DNA of 64,000 bases from assembly GCA_963970005.1 (NCBI GenBank), contig CAXAMN010021607.1:310470-374469 (forward strand), read 5' to 3'. Source of the DNA: Durusdinium trenchii (Eukaryota > Sar > Dinophyceae > Suessiales > Symbiodiniaceae). Position numbers and translations under genes: made by a program. This document shows, piece by piece, positions 38,523 through 50,750 of this stretch. Within the stretch, counting starts at the first letter, position 1, and every line of letters starts with the position of its first letter. The notes beneath the pieces are model-generated. The model was not told the DNA's origin. It searched no databases and saw nothing but the letters and a program-made list of their open reading frames with translations.

Positions 38523-41500
38523 CTGCTACTCTCTCCTTACGTCTTGGACTATCCCTTGCTAGTAGAAACAATACATTTTCATTTTCTTGAAATAGAAACA
38601 ATGCACTCTTTCTTTCTTTCCTTCTTTTGACCTTTTTGCCCTTTCTCCTCTTTTTTCTTTTCTTTTCTTTGGACATCCTTTTCTTCCTTTCTTCCTGCCT
38701 TTCTTCTTTTCTTTCTTCCATATTCTTTTCTTCTTCTGGCTCTTGGACCGAACTACCCCTTGCCAGGATTTCTGACCAATGGAAGCTTCTCCTGCCTAGA
38801 ACCTTTGTTTATCACACCTCCCCGGTCAGTGGGCTATCAAATTGCCACCAGTGAGCAATACTCTTTTACAAAAGAAATGGAAAGAATGCAAGAACGATGC
38901 TCTTTATGCTGACACAAGAGGTCTTGCCAACTGTTTACGCGTGATTTGCTGCTTCGTGGACATTACGACTTGCAGAGGGTGGAATCATTTATTCCTCTGG
39001 CGTCGGAATTCTGCGTGGTTCACTTCGAGATGGTGCGTCGACAACTGATTTGTGAAGCCGTATGCCACTTGAGCTGTGATTATGATCCTTTTTACGCGTG
39101 ACCGAGGCCGTGGGTTGAGCAGCCTCCCCAAGTGGATGTCATATGGTGCGCGGAGTCGGTAGGACAATCCACTCCTGACAAGCTGGCCGCGTGAAAGAGT
39201 CGCAAGGTTTGGATTGCCCTTGCATCCTCACCATGGCGAGCAGGAAAGAATATAGTTCTTGTTAATCATGCGTGCTCATGGCAGCTTCTTTTTTTTTGCA
39301 TTGTTGTGTGCTTTTTGAAGGAGATCTATTCCCAAGAAGAGTGCAGGACTTATATAGCTCGCAGTGGTTTGAGAGGTTTGAATCTTTTCATCCACAGTAG
39401 TACATCTTTTTGAACACCGAATATTGTGTCATGGCCTCAACAGAACACCTTTACTTTTCATCTGTTATATACAAGCTTCCAAGCGGTTGTTCTCAGGGAG
39501 ATGAACTTGGTTTCTTCTACGTTGGATCGGGTCTTTGCGTGGGCCTGTGCTCATGGTGCTGACGCAGTCGTCATGCTCGCATCTCAGTTCCAAGTTCACT
39601 ATGTTTCACTACTCCTTATGACATAAGTTATGTTTTACTAGTTCACCCCGACAATTCAGGACCGGTTTCTTGTCACTCGAACGTTCCTCGCAACCCCCTG
39701 CAGTGCTCGCTTGACCTCGCCGCTGATGTTGTTTGGCCCCCTCGCCTAGGCCTCCATTTGCCTGTGATATCGGTGGATTGCTTCATCCCAGGCTCCCAAA
39801 TGCAGTAGTGGTTTGTTTTTTACTGTAGAGAACTAGGACGTAGCTTTGTTAACTATTGCACATGCTTTCAAGCTTTGGTATCTTTGGAATCTTTGGGAAA
39901 GCCCTGGCAGCAAGAAGAATCTGCAGGGCTCTTGGTCTGGCGCAGCTAATGCTGAAGAGGAAAGCTTAAGATATTGGGTGGGAGCTGCCGCTGACTTGCA
40001 GGCTGCACTTTGCAGGTCTGGTCCACGAGGCTTGAATTGGTTGCAGATTTATTGCGAGGAAAGCTTTTACAGTGATGCAGTTTCGAAAGATAAAAGGCGC
40101 AGTTGCTACGAAATCTGCTGTGAATGAAGGAAACTGTGATTCTCTAGTTGGATTTGGATATTGATTCTCAGTTCCTCCTTTCGGGGACTGAGCTTGACTG
40201 CTGACATTTGAACACCTCTATCATTGTTGTACATGTGTTCCGATGCATTGGACGACGCAGGTCTCCAAGCTGCATGAGCGTCACCTTCCAGTGGTTGGCA
40301 TTGCCTCTGAGCACCCTGCGCACTGCAAGGACTGAGGGCGCATTTCTTGTCATTTCTTTTGTCCGGGCATGGTTGATCCTCTTCAATCCTCCTGGCCGAC
40401 ACTTGCAAGACTGGCGACGCTGTTGACTCTCTGGTAAAACCGGTGAAAAAAAGTGGAAGGAAAAGACAAATTAGATAGAGAATTAAGCGCAATGCGCATT
40501 CAAGCAGAAGTCCCAAGTCTTTAACGGCCATCGCCTTGAGGAACTTGACCAGATCTGCATAGGCATATATAAGTGCTGGGAAGAGCAGTTTCCAAGGAAA
40601 CTTAGGAGCAAGGTAAGGAAGATGTACGCCCATGCAATTTTACATAGGCAACTGAACACTCAGGTCCCGTTTGCCACCTCAAGAAAGTCACAAAAGTCAG
40701 GAAGTGTAGTGATTATTGCAATCAGCGCCTTAGCAAGTATCCGGATGGATATCAATTGCACCTCCGTGCAGCTGTGGTACTCAACCAAAACTGCTTCTGA
40801 TACTGAAAAGATTGGCCACCTCAGGCTGTGGTTCCAAGACTATCCAGTTCGGCAATTGAGGCACATCTCCTGCAAGAAAGTTCGAGAATAGGGCAGCCAG
40901 TGAAAACCGAAAGCCTTGTTGAGCACGTTGTAGCAGCACCATTGAGAATTGCAAAAAGCTCGGCAGCACGGGAAGACAGCGCAAAATGGCTGACACGCCT
41001 ATTGGTCCATCACTTACGCATTGTAGGAGCTCCAATCCTAGTACGTACTATGCATAGTAGCCCCACACCTTGGCATTGGAATCGACATTGAAGTGGGCAG
41101 CGGAAATCCCTTGGTTTGATTCCAGAATCTACGATTAGGAATCAGCGAACCTTGGAGCAGCCCGTTTATCATTGTGTTGGGCAGTAAGGAGGCAACGCAA
41201 TCCTGAGGTTTATGAACATAGTTTAGAGAGTGAAATTATTCAGGAGCACATTTAGCTTGCCAATATCCTTTCTGGTCCTGTAACTAGTTCTCTCAGAACA
41301 GTTCTGCCTGGATGTGAAGCAATGCGTACACCTTCAAACTGCAGCAAGAAACATGTAGAATGCAACCCACTGCTCTTTGGCAAGCTCTCATGATGTAAAT
41401 TATTGTCAAGTTCATTTATCACATGGCACAGGCAAGCTGGTGGGACGACTTTGCACAGGCTGTTTGGAGCTCAATGGCTCTGTGGATTTGTGATGATTCT

Positions 41501-42130
41501 TTTTGCGGTTTGGGTAAGGCCATAAATGGGAGACCAGTGCCTCCCGTGCAGCCTACTTGATTGATTGGTTTGAGATGATTTGAGTATTCTGGTGTCACTT
41601 GACGCTGGTGACCTGGTGCATTTTGGCAGTCACTGGAATTGCGTGTTCCAGAATTCCATTCGCTTGAGTGTGACAAGCCAAACATGCAAGGATTTATTGC
41701 TTGACTAGTTTTGTTGAACACCCTACTACGCGCAACCTGTAGTTCTTTGTGGTGGCAAGGTAAGCAGTGTTTCAGTTGGTATGGTAGCTTTCCTTGCCAC
41801 ACTTTCGTGGTGGCTGTCCTCAAGACCACAGCAGTAGTCAGCATCTCTGGCCAAAACAGATGGACGCTGGCTAACTAATCTCATAGCAATGCTTCCAACT
41901 TTTATTGCATATGATGACGTTACGGTGGTGCAATATCTAGAATGATGCTACTGATGCAAATGTGCAAGCGAAGGCTGGAAGGGTCATTGTGTATCGAGAT
42001 GTATAGTGTTTTAGGTTAAGTTCCAGGTAGGAAGCTTCTTTTTGCCATATTTTTTATTCAGCAAGGGTGCTGCCAAGATTGGCTGGGTGGTATTGCGGTG
42101 AGTGATTGTGTGGACTGTTTCCCAACAGCA
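38523..42130. other. Unassigned region, no supported gene
   Basis: A long pyrimidine tract rich in TTTCTT lies at 38600-38735. A frame at 40828-41091 (VKTESLVEHVVAAPLRIAKS) has somewhat protein-like composition but no family match. The remainder holds only short frames. Confidence 0.35.
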
Positions 42131-42730
42131 GAATGCAGTTGGGTTTAATCCGGAATGTCTCCCTGGAACACTGGGAGCTGTTGTGTTGGAACCCTTGCTT
42201 GGAACCGTGGGTGCTGTCAGGTGCCACCCTTAGGTTGTGTGTTCAGAATGCCGCCATGGAACGCTTGAACCTTGGAACCCCATAGGCCTATAGGCGCTGT
42301 AGGTGCTGTGATCTGAATGCAACTTCCAGCTTGGGTGTTGTTATATAGTTGCTGTGATCGGGCTTGCGCCTTGGAACCTGCGTCCTGATAGGTGCTGTCG
42401 TCGGGCTTCCACCTTGGAACCTGGGTGGTGTTCGGCGCTGTGATGGGACTGGAGCCGCCGGCGCTATTCAGCCATGCGCTGTGCTCTTCCATGTTGGAAG
42501 TCTGGGAACCCATCTGTTGTGGGCCGTGATCGGACTCCAGCCTTGGAACCCTGGTTGATCGGACTTCCGCCCTTGAATCCTTCGTGCTGCGTGTGATCAT
42601 ACAGCCACCTTGAAACTGTGGGCGTTGTTAGGAGCTGTGGTCGGACTTCCCCATCTGTGCTGATAGGTGCTTTGATGGAACCCTGATTGCTGTGACGTCA
42701 GGTGCTGTGATCGGCCTTGGGCCGTCAGCT
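42131..42730. repeat. Degenerate tandem repeat with CCTTGGAACC / GGTGCTGTGATCGG motifs
   Basis: The pair CCTTGGAACC(C) and GGTGCTGT(G)ATCGGACTTCC alternates about every 40-60 bases from 42170 to 42720, with at least ten poorly conserved units. Frames within it are not annotated. Confidence 0.65.
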
Positions 42731-43359
42731 TGGGGCAACGTTTCTCAGCGTGGACGGTGTGAGCAGCGCAAGCAAATGAATCTGCGCAACAAAGAAACGT
42801 AAGTTGGCTTGATAGCCTTGGTGTGTCGTGTAAGTTTAATAACGTTGGAGGAGCGCAGTGAACTGCGTGTGCCTGACAGTACTACGGTAGTTCTGCACAG
42901 AGTGTCCTTTGCGCGCGCGCAGTGTAAAGCATGGACCGGTGGGTGCTCAGTAATGTGCCTTTATGCAGGCCACTTGTTGCATGCGCATATCGTATTGGTC
43001 GCAGGGCAGAACATGTTTTGTGCCTATTCTGAGCAGTTTCTCTATGCAGCACAAAACACGCCCAGGACGTTTCTGTGTTGTTGCACTTGTGGTCTGTTTT
43101 TCCCGAAAGCATTGCGAAGGTTTCTTCCGGAAAATCTCTTGAACACTTACACTTGAACACTTACATTTCTAAGTATAAGCATGCAAGTGTAAGTATGCAA
43201 GTGTAAGCATGCAAGTGTAAGCGTGCAAGTGTAAGCGTGCAAGTGTAAGCATAAGCAAAGCATGAAACACTTTCACGGGAGATATCCTAATGAAAAACAT
43301 TCCCCCACTTTATAAATTCTCTTTAAAGGCGGAGGGTGGGACGAACAGCGTCAACCGAA

Positions 43360-43790
43360 AAGGCAACCCTCTGCGGAGATCGTGCGTGCGGAGTGCGCGA
43401 AATGCAGGCGAGAGTGCGATTTGTCCCATGTGCGCGCAACCCTCTGCGGAGATCGTGCGTGTGGAGTACGCGAAATGCAGGCGAGAGTGCGATTTGTCCG
43501 GTGCCCGCGCGACCCTCTGCGGAGATCGTGAGTGTCGAGTGCGCGAAGTGCAGGCGAGAGTGCGATTTGTCCGGTCCACGCGCAGCCCTCTGCGGAGATA
43601 GTGCGTGACGCGTGCGCGAAATGCAGGCGAGAGTGCGATTTGTCCGGTCCGCGCGCAGCCCTCTGCGGAGATCGTGCGTGTCGAGTGCGCGAAATGCAGG
43701 CGAGAGTGCGATTTGTCGGGGCCGCGCGCAACCCTCTGCGGAGATCGTGTGTGTCGAGTGCGCGAAGTGCAGGCGAGAGACTTGTATGGT
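43360..43790. repeat. 73-bp minisatellite, six units, in element B
   Basis: Same unit as 28842-29125 (CAACCCTCTGCGGAGATCGT, GCGAAATGCAGGCGAGAGTG). Unit sequences differ from A mainly in the short variable part. Long frames on both strands (43310-44116 minus, for example) are repeat translations. Confidence 0.88.
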
Positions 43791-43799
43791 CCGCGCTTT

Positions 43800-44820
43800 T
43801 TGTGCCAGCTTGTAGTGCAAATGCAGTGCGGGAAAGAGCGGCTTGGAGCTGGACTGGCCAGTTTGTTGTAAAAAGGTAGTGCGGGAAAGAGCCTTTCAGA
43901 GCTGGAGTGAGAAGTGGCCAGTTTGTAGTGCAAATGTAGTACGGGAAAGAGCCTTTCAGAGATGGACTCAGAAGTGGCCAGTTTGTAGTACAAATGTAGT
44001 ATGTACGGGAAAGAGCTTTTTGGAGCTGGACTCAGAAGTGGCCAGTTTGTAGTTGTGCCTTCTGGTGTGTGGACAGACCGTGTGGCCAAAGTACGTTCGT
44101 GATGTCGCAATGCCATTGGGATTGTGGCGAAATTACGTCCGTGATGTCGCTGTGCCTTCTAGTGTGGACAGACCGTGTGGCCAGAGTACGTTCGTGATGT
44201 CGCAGTGCCATTGGGATTTGCGCGGGCGCGGGCTTGGGCGTTTGCGTGGCGCCGTGCCACTGGGGAGCGCAAAACACGCTGGCGTAAACGCGGCGCATGG
44301 CTGGTGAGCGGGATCATTGGCAGTTTCGTGTGATATGTTTGCTTCTAGTGTGTGGACAGACCGTGTGGCCACAGTACGTTCGTGATGTCGCAGTGCCATT
44401 TGGATTTGCGCGGCCTTGGTGAGAAGTGCGTGGCGCCGTGGGGAGCGCGAAACATGCTGGCGTAAACGCGGCGTGTCGCTGGTGAGCGGGATGATTAGGG
44501 GTATCGTGTGATATGTTTGCTTCTAGTGTGTGGCGGACCATGTGGCCAAAGTACGGGGAAGTGCTGGCGTAAATGCGGCGCGTGGCTGGTGAGCGGGATC
44601 GTTGGCGGTTTCATGTGATATGTTTGCCTCTAGTGTGTGGACAGACCGTGTGGCCAAAGTACGTTCGTGATGCCGCAATGCCATTGGGATTTGCGCGGCC
44701 TTGGTGAGAAGTGCGTTTGCGTGGCGCCGTGCGACTGGGGAGCGTGAAACATGCTGGCGTCAACGCGGCGCGTGGCAGGTGAGCGGGATCATTGGCGGTT
44801 TCATGTGATATTACCCAGAT
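43800..44820. repeat. Two further tandem arrays in element B (about 60 bp and about 190-280 bp units)
   Basis: 43800-44060: four units with GTGGCCAGTTTGTAGT, GTACGGGAAAGAGC and TTTCAGAGCTGGA. 44060-44820: units with GTGGACAGACCGTGTGGCCA, AAGTACGTTCGTGATGTCGC, AATGCCATTGGGATTTGCGC, ACATGCTGGCGTAAACGCGG and GGTGAGCGGGATCATTGGC, present four to five times with internal deletions. Confidence 0.8.
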
Positions 44821-45020
44821 GTCGGTGGCTTGCGAGAGGTCAAGAACTTGCAGAGAAAAGGCGTTCCTGCACGTCAGAGAGACATACAGAGAGAGACACA
44901 TACACACACAGACATAGATACACACACACACAGAGACCCACACACTGACTCAACACACTAGACTTAACACTTCACACAACTCACACTCTAACTTCACACG
45001 TGGTGAAAAATGCTTTCGGG

Positions 45021-46754
45021 CCACTCGTCGTTTAGTTTTTTAATGATTTTTTCTTTGTTCGAAGTAGTAGCGCATGAAGGAGTTGAGGAGCCGGGGGTAT
45101 CCATATTCCCCATTGAGCAGGAAGCCAAGGAAGCCCTTGCTAGTTAGGATCAACAGTGCAGCAGGTGGTTGTGTTACCTAGGATCAAACTTTTGCACCGG
45201 TAACAATGCTCCTACAGCTGGGTTGATTAGCTTTATAAAGAATGATGACAGATCTGGGAGAGCATGACAAAGGGAGAACGGCACAAGAGTCCCACTTCGA
45301 CAAGTATGCAACACAGAGGAGGCAAAACTTCACAAGTCCCAAATAAATTGCTTTGCGCCAGCCCCTTGTCCACGTGCCTCGGATCCCTCTCATGGCCGAC
45401 AAACTCGTTGGCAAGGACTGCGCCTTGCCATGCTGCACGTAAATCGTTGAACAAAAACTGGGCAATGTGAGACTGTGAGGATACAAGCGCTCTCCTGGAA
45501 AAAAGACGCGCGCAGCAAGGTGTTAGAGCCTCAATGATTTTTCTCCACGGGCACTTCTCATGCAAGGGGTTTTCATTATACCTCTCAGGTTTGGTCAGTG
45601 CCAGGAAGCCGGCGCTTGCGGGCTTCCTTCGTTTGACTGCAAAGTAAACCAACAAAACATAGACCGTTTAGACTCAAGTTTAGACCGTTCAAAGTTCCCT
45701 TTTCACGCTGTGAACGCAGTTCATTACCCTCCGAAGAGCGGAGGGTTGCAAGGAAGACGTCAACAAGTGCACGTTAATTTTTCTTTATTGTTTCTGCTTG
45801 TCATGCATCGGTCAGACCAAGATGGAGCGCATTAAAGTTGAACTATGTGCCAAGCAGCGCTTCCGGCTCAAAGCTAGATTCATTTTACGACTCTGCAGCA
45901 CTTGCGGGGTCGTTGCTTTCCTGCGACCAACCCTTCGCAGCGAAAATACCTATATAGAAGGCAGTGTGTGAGGCTGGTTTGAGCGGCTGAGCCAGAGAAA
46001 CATTTGTCAGTGAGGATCATTGAGTCCCGCCAGGTAATGTCATGCATCTTCCTGGCATTTTGATTCTTGTGCTTGGACAGCTTCTTTTAGGAAGCAACAC
46101 GATGACTCAGGGAGTCAGTGGCATGTTTTCAACGTAACGTAAAATGACCTCTGGACAAGCCGGTTTTACCGAAATAATGTTCTATATAGTTTTGTTTTGT
46201 GTGAGTCGCTACCTGAAACGAGAAAACACAACCAGCGGTCTTGCAGGATGCGCTACTATTGAAGTTCCAGTGTGTGAGTCCTGCGACAATCAGCTAGAAC
46301 CTGCGAATGCAAGAGATGACGAGGATCTCTTGCACTTCAGAATGCTGCAGGCACGAAGCTCTTGAATAGCTACAATCGGCAGTTCGTCTGTACTCAGTTC
46401 CAGATCCATGGTCGTGATAATTGGATGTGTGTTTGGTATGCTTTCCACGGGACCTTGTCCCCTCGATGTCAAACATGAACTCATCGGATGCATTTGCCCC
46501 TCACAGCTTGGCTTCAAAAGAGTCTCTGTGTTTGTTTTCAGCTGGGCTGATATGCTCTATTCTGCTGTGATACCCGGCTTGAACGAATGCAATCGTGTAC
46601 GTTTACGTGATTTTCGACGCCAGCAGGTCAGTGCAGGCCTTGTCCCCAAAGAGCATGCAAGCGGTCGCAACAGGGTGGAGATGAGGCATCGTACTGACCC
46701 TGGTTAAGACTCAGCAAGTCAGCCTAGGAGGTTGTATATACTCCATGTAAGACC
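45021..46754. other. Unassigned region, no supported gene
   Basis: Short open frames only (for example 46144-46365 and 46408-46707), without motif or repeat support. Confidence 0.35.
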
Positions 46755-47267
46755 ATGTTGATTTTGTTTGGAATGCACTCCTTCTTTTACAGCTGCATTT
46801 GCTTTCAACTTTTGACGCGTCGAGAGTTCTTGAGAAATCTGTGTACTTGTTCCCTGAGGCAACATGTGACGTCGCGACATTCAGCACTTCAATGGCTGGT
46901 GCAGCAAGCCGAGACGAAGTTCCTTCCTTTTGCAGCTGCTGTCTTGCTACCGCATGCATTAGCCTTTCTTGCGGCCCACTTCATAATGAGTCGACGTAGC
47001 GGACAAGCTGTCGAAGTCTTGCACGAGAAGAAAGAAGCGCCGAAGAGTCTCTCTTACATTATTGAACGGGCCGGACCTATGTGGTTGATTCACATGCTGG
47101 GAATTTTCTCCTTTGCAACTGGAGCTCCGAGCGTTGTGCGCAGCTTAGTCACAGTCTTGGTGCAGCTTGTTGACGGGCATGTAGAGATTCAATATGGATG
47201 TGGTTGGCAGTGTTCTGCTGAAAGGCTTCTAGTTGCTAGAAAGTTTTATTCCCCGGATAGCTGGTAA
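46755..47267 (+). CDS. Hypothetical ORF with two hydrophobic segments
   Basis: 170 codons. Two hydrophobic stretches, FLPFAAAVLLPHALAFLAAH and a second around MWLIHMLGIFSFATG to VTVLVQLV, could be membrane helices, separated by a charged loop (SRRSGQAVEVLHEKKEAPKS). The first 40 residues look like non-coding translation, so if real the exon may begin near 46840. It ends just before the GGGGTTCTTAC motif and the 55-bp satellite. No family recognised. Confidence 0.28.
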   Translation: MLILFGMHSFFYSCICFQLLTRREFLRNLCTCSLRQHVTSRHSALQWLVQQAETKFLPFAAAVLLPHALAFLAAHFIMSRRSGQAVEVLHEKKEAPKSLSYIIERAGPMWLIHMLGIFSFATGAPSVVRSLVTVLVQLVDGHVEIQYGCGWQCSAERLLVARKFYSPDSW

Positions 47268-47324
47268 CTATAGGGGTTCTTACTTCTCAATGGATGGGTT
47301 CCTGATTGCGGAAATTGGCTGCCG

Positions 47325-47519
47325 CTGCCGCTGCCGCCTTGTCTCCCAAGCTTGTCTCCCTTCATGATTTCGCTCGTTTCCCAAGCTTGTCTCCCTTCAT
47401 GATTTCGCTTTTGGCTGCCGCTGCTGCCTTGTCTTGTGAAGTTGTGTCTCCCTTCATTATTTCGCTTTTTGGCTGCCGCTGCCGCCTTGTCTGTGAAGCT
47501 TGTCTCCCTTCATGATTTC
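47325..47519. repeat. 55-bp satellite, left block
   Basis: Unit: CTTGTCTCCCAAGCTTGTCT, CCCTTCATGATTTCGCTTTT, GGCTGCCGCTGCCGC. About four units, some missing part of the duplicated GTCTCCC. The same satellite resumes at 52440. Confidence 0.85.
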
Positions 47520-48723
47520 AAGCCCTTGGCCCAAGCACGCGCGCCCGTTCTTGTCACTTCTATGTACGGCCCATGGCAGATTTTTCTGGCCGTGGCTGGT
47601 GATTTGGCACCTGCTGAGCGCGGCGCTGCAAGGGCCACCTGGTCCCAAGTCCAGGAGCATCCAGCAGATGCAGTACTTCGATGACGCGTCGTATCTTGAA
47701 CATCAATCATCAACTTTTTTTGAAGACATACTGGATGCTGGGGGTGAGGGTAGTGTGGTGACCATGCACCACACTGGAAGGGATGTGTTTGGAGTCCCTC
47801 AAATGGTTACCCCTGAAACACATGGTGCAGGGCACGAAGATTCCCACGGGAAATTTTTGAGGATCCCGCGCCGACCTGTCAAGAGATCCTTTGTGAGGGC
47901 CATGAAAAGGCTTCACCAGACTGGCTTCTGTGTGTATCGTGGCCACATCCATGCCCAACCTTCCTGTTCGCCTGCTGCAGCTGATGTCTCCAAGACACAG
48001 CGTCGTTCGTCTTGGAAAAAGGCCAATGGGCCGCGACTCAGTTGCATTACATGGAACTGTGGCGGGTTGAGCACTGAACCCTATCATGAATTTTTATACT
48101 GGCTCTCAATCCAGCAGATCGATGTTTGTCTACTTCAGGGTACCCGGTGGTCGATAGCTGAACCGTGGCAAAGCTGTGGTTATGTGCTTCTTCCGACACC
48201 ACAGCAGGCTGGAGCTCATGACGGGCTTCTCACCTTCGTACGTGCGCAATTCTGCCCAGCTTCAGCCATCAGCCATGCCACAATCCTTGAAGGAAGGATT
48301 CAACGCGTTCGATGTCACTTGGGCCACATTGGCATTGATCTCGTAAACTGTTATCAGCGCCCCAATAATCCTGCTAAGAATAGACTCGATCCAATCAAAG
48401 CGCGTAGTAAGTTCTGGCATACTTGGGAAGATCCCCTACGCAATCTCCTGATCACTGCAGGTGACTTCAACTGCACCTTGGACAAGCCAAGGCCGAGATC
48501 ATCCTGTGATGCACACTTTCCGGACCGTGATCTTTTTCAGGCTGTGGTCACCAGGTTTTCCCTTGCTTCCGTTAAGGTGCATGATGCTCACCCCACGTTC
48601 ACAGGACCTGATGGCCAGTCCAACATAGATTACATTTTTGCACGACGGCCGCAGTTAGATCAACTCTCACGACGCGCTCACTGCATCAGGTTCTTTCTTG
48701 AATACACATCGAGAATACCCTGA
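47500..48723 (+). pseudogene. LINE ORF2, part 1: endonuclease domain
   Basis: Apurinic-type endonuclease (EEP fold) that nicks target DNA for LINE insertion. The domain spans residues about 180-407: SCITWNCGGL (184), CLLQGTRWS (212), LITAGDFNCTLDKP (GDFN, 321) and GQSNIDYIFAR (SxIDY, 374). In the usual QExR/H motif the catalytic Glu is Gly here (QGTRW). The final H block (DHVPI) is in the next frame at 48722-48736, so a frameshift breaks the domain near 48700. The first about 7 codons are satellite; the true start is unknown. Confidence 0.8.
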
Positions 48724-49342
48724 CCATGTACCTATTGCCTGTACGCTGCCCCTGAACTGGAAGGCTTGGTACAGTCAACGCAGACAATCCAAGACCTGTC
48801 TAACTCGTCTGACTCGTAGTACAGTTCAACGCATGCGCCAGGAGTGGGAACAGCAATCCCCCAACTGGACCGTCTTCGAACAGCAGATTGATTCCACCTT
48901 GAGGCAAGCCAGCAACAGTTCTGCCACACCTCAGTCTGTTAATTATCTTGAACTCCAATCATGCGATGCACTCTTTCGCAAGCCTGTCATGCATCATGAT
49001 GCTGTTCGTAGCATGCTCGCCACCAGGTCCATTGTTGCCCTGAAACGGCGCCGCCTGCACCTGGCGCGCGCCCCTCAGCCAAGTCATTCGTACATGTCGC
49101 AGGTCCTGCACGCATGGAGACACATGTCCCAACATTTGCAGCTCAGGAAACGTCTCCGTAAACTCTGCCAAGCCCGTCGTCGTGGTCGAGTCCAACAGGT
49201 CATCACCGAGGCTGCGCAGGCCGCAGTACGACGCGAGTCAAGAAGATTGTACATGGCCATTCCTACACTCGCACCCAAACTGCTTGAAGGCAAATTAGAT
49301 TTCGTGCAGCGGGAATTGCTCAATCGCGGCAGGAAGAATTGA
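48698..49342 (+). pseudogene. LINE ORF2, part 2: endonuclease end and linker
   Basis: EYPDHVPIACTL supplies the conserved DH of the endonuclease. It is followed by a basic helical linker with Trp and Arg (RLTRSTVQRMRQEWEQQSPN, RLRKLCQARRRGRVQQV), typical of the segment between endonuclease and RT. Overlaps the preceding frame by 26 bases. Confidence 0.7.
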
Positions 49343-49912
49343 CTGCATTGGAGAATCACTTTGCAACCATCTTTCGAGCCACCACCTCAGACTTTCCTGA
49401 TCTGCGCACCATCAACATGCCAATCACACAGGATTCACAGGTACTTGACCGATGTCTGGACTGCAGATCGTCCCACTATCCCTCAGGAGTGGAAGAATGC
49501 CACCTTGACACTCCTTGCAAAGAGAACCGTCAACAGTCTGACAGATCTGCGTCCAATAGCTCTTACTTGTGGCATTGGTAAAGCTGTGTTAGGAGCACTG
49601 GTCAAGTGTGCACATCGACATGTGGCGCCCACCTTAGCCAAGTATCCTCTGTTTGCTTCTACTGCAAAGCGTGGAGTTCTAGAGGCCCTGCATTTTGCTT
49701 TTGAGCACTGCCATCAGGTACGAGCTTCATGCGTGAGCGCCAAACCATCACACTGGCAACGTCAGGCAGGGCATGTCAAGCCTATCCTTGTAGGTGGTCT
49801 CATGTTGTCATTCGACCTGTCTCAAGCTTCCGATAGGCTTCCGAGATCTGAGTTGTTTGAGGGACTGATGAATAGTAGTTGCCCTGAATCTGTGGCGCTC
49901 CTCTTTGGCTGA
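49343..49912 (+). pseudogene. LINE ORF2, part 3: RT fingers and palm
   Basis: The frame 49361-49912: TIPQEWKNATLTLLAKR then LTDLRPIALTCGIGKAVLGA (RT blocks 1-2), and LMLSFDLSQASDRLPRSELF with the first catalytic Asp (SFDLSQA). It closes with a TGA at 49910. The following GVRQGCRGSPLEWNVFM (block with QGxxxSP) is in another frame at about 49970-50020. Confidence 0.8.
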
Positions 49913-50750
49913 AAGATGCACACTATTGCATCAATCGTAGAGGTCTCAATTCCACCATTGCGACAACTTGTGGAGTCCGCCAAGGTTGTCGTGGGAGCCC
50001 CCTGGAATGGAATGTTTTTATGACTGTCATTCTAGACTTACTGTTGAGCAGCTGATACACAAGCTGATCTGCTTTGCTGACGACCTTTTGCTATGTTGGA
50101 AAATTGGGACACCAGCGCATGTCAGTCAAGCAATGCGTGAAATTGGAGCAGTACTTGACATTCTTGAGCAGCACCAATTGGTATATAATCCTAAGAAGAC
50201 TGTCATTCTCATTCGACTTGAGGGCTTACAGGCAGCCAAGATCCACCAATGGTTGGTGCGCACCAAAGAAGGCCTCCATGTTCAGGTTCCCAGAGCCACA
50301 GGGGTGACACTTATTCCCGTAGCGCACTCATCACACACATATCTTGGACGCAAGCTTTCGTACTACAACTTTGAAACTCAAACAACGTCCCACAGACTTC
50401 AAATTGGTAGAGTTGCCTTTCAGAGACTGCGCCTGTGGCTTGTTAAACGCCATTCAGTGCCTTTGAAGACCAAAGCCCAAGTGTGGAGAGCGTGTGTTTT
50501 GAGTTCCTACCTCCACGGATTGTCTGCAGCGGGCCTCCTTCAGGAGGGCCTTCATCGTTTGCTCTTTCGTTGCCACACTGAACTTCGGTTGATGGGACGG
50601 TCACCTGGACATGTCACGCAAGAAACTAACCATGATTCGTGCAATCGGCTTGGGGTCCGTGACCACTCCAATTCCTTCAGGAGCAGTGGACCCACACTTT
50701 CGATCTTTTGCAGCGCAACCAGGCCAATCTACCGGAGCATGATTTTTTGA
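49913..50750 (+). pseudogene. LINE ORF2, part 4: RT catalytic FADD and thumb
   Basis: LICFADDLLLCW at about 50064-50099 carries the Asp pair (FADD), intact. LVYNPKKTVILIRL is the next RT block (LxxNxxKT), and SHTYLGRKLSYY the YLG block. SLKTKAQVWRACVLSSYLHG resembles the LINE thumb (K-x-x-hhxxxVxPxhxYG). The frame 49968-50750 enters just before the FADD block. Confidence 0.82.

Larger units (their letters stand above)
43102..45020. mobile_element. Composite element B with short inverted ends and embedded tandem arrays
   Basis: Related to element A (28507-29630): the same left end CCCGAAAGCATTGCGAAGGT, the same GGGAGATATCCTAATGAAAA block at 43279, the same 73-bp type array, the same CACACACTGACTCAACACAC zone and right end AATGCTTTCGGG. 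It is 1.9 kb against 1.1 kb because it carries two additional arrays (43800-44060 and 44060-44820) where A has its 219-bp duplication. No transposase. Confidence 0.65.

Noticed and set aside
43310-44116. A 268-codon minus-strand frame with Arg/Ser repeats
   Set aside because: Translation of the 73-bp minisatellite, open on both strands, so not evidence of a gene.
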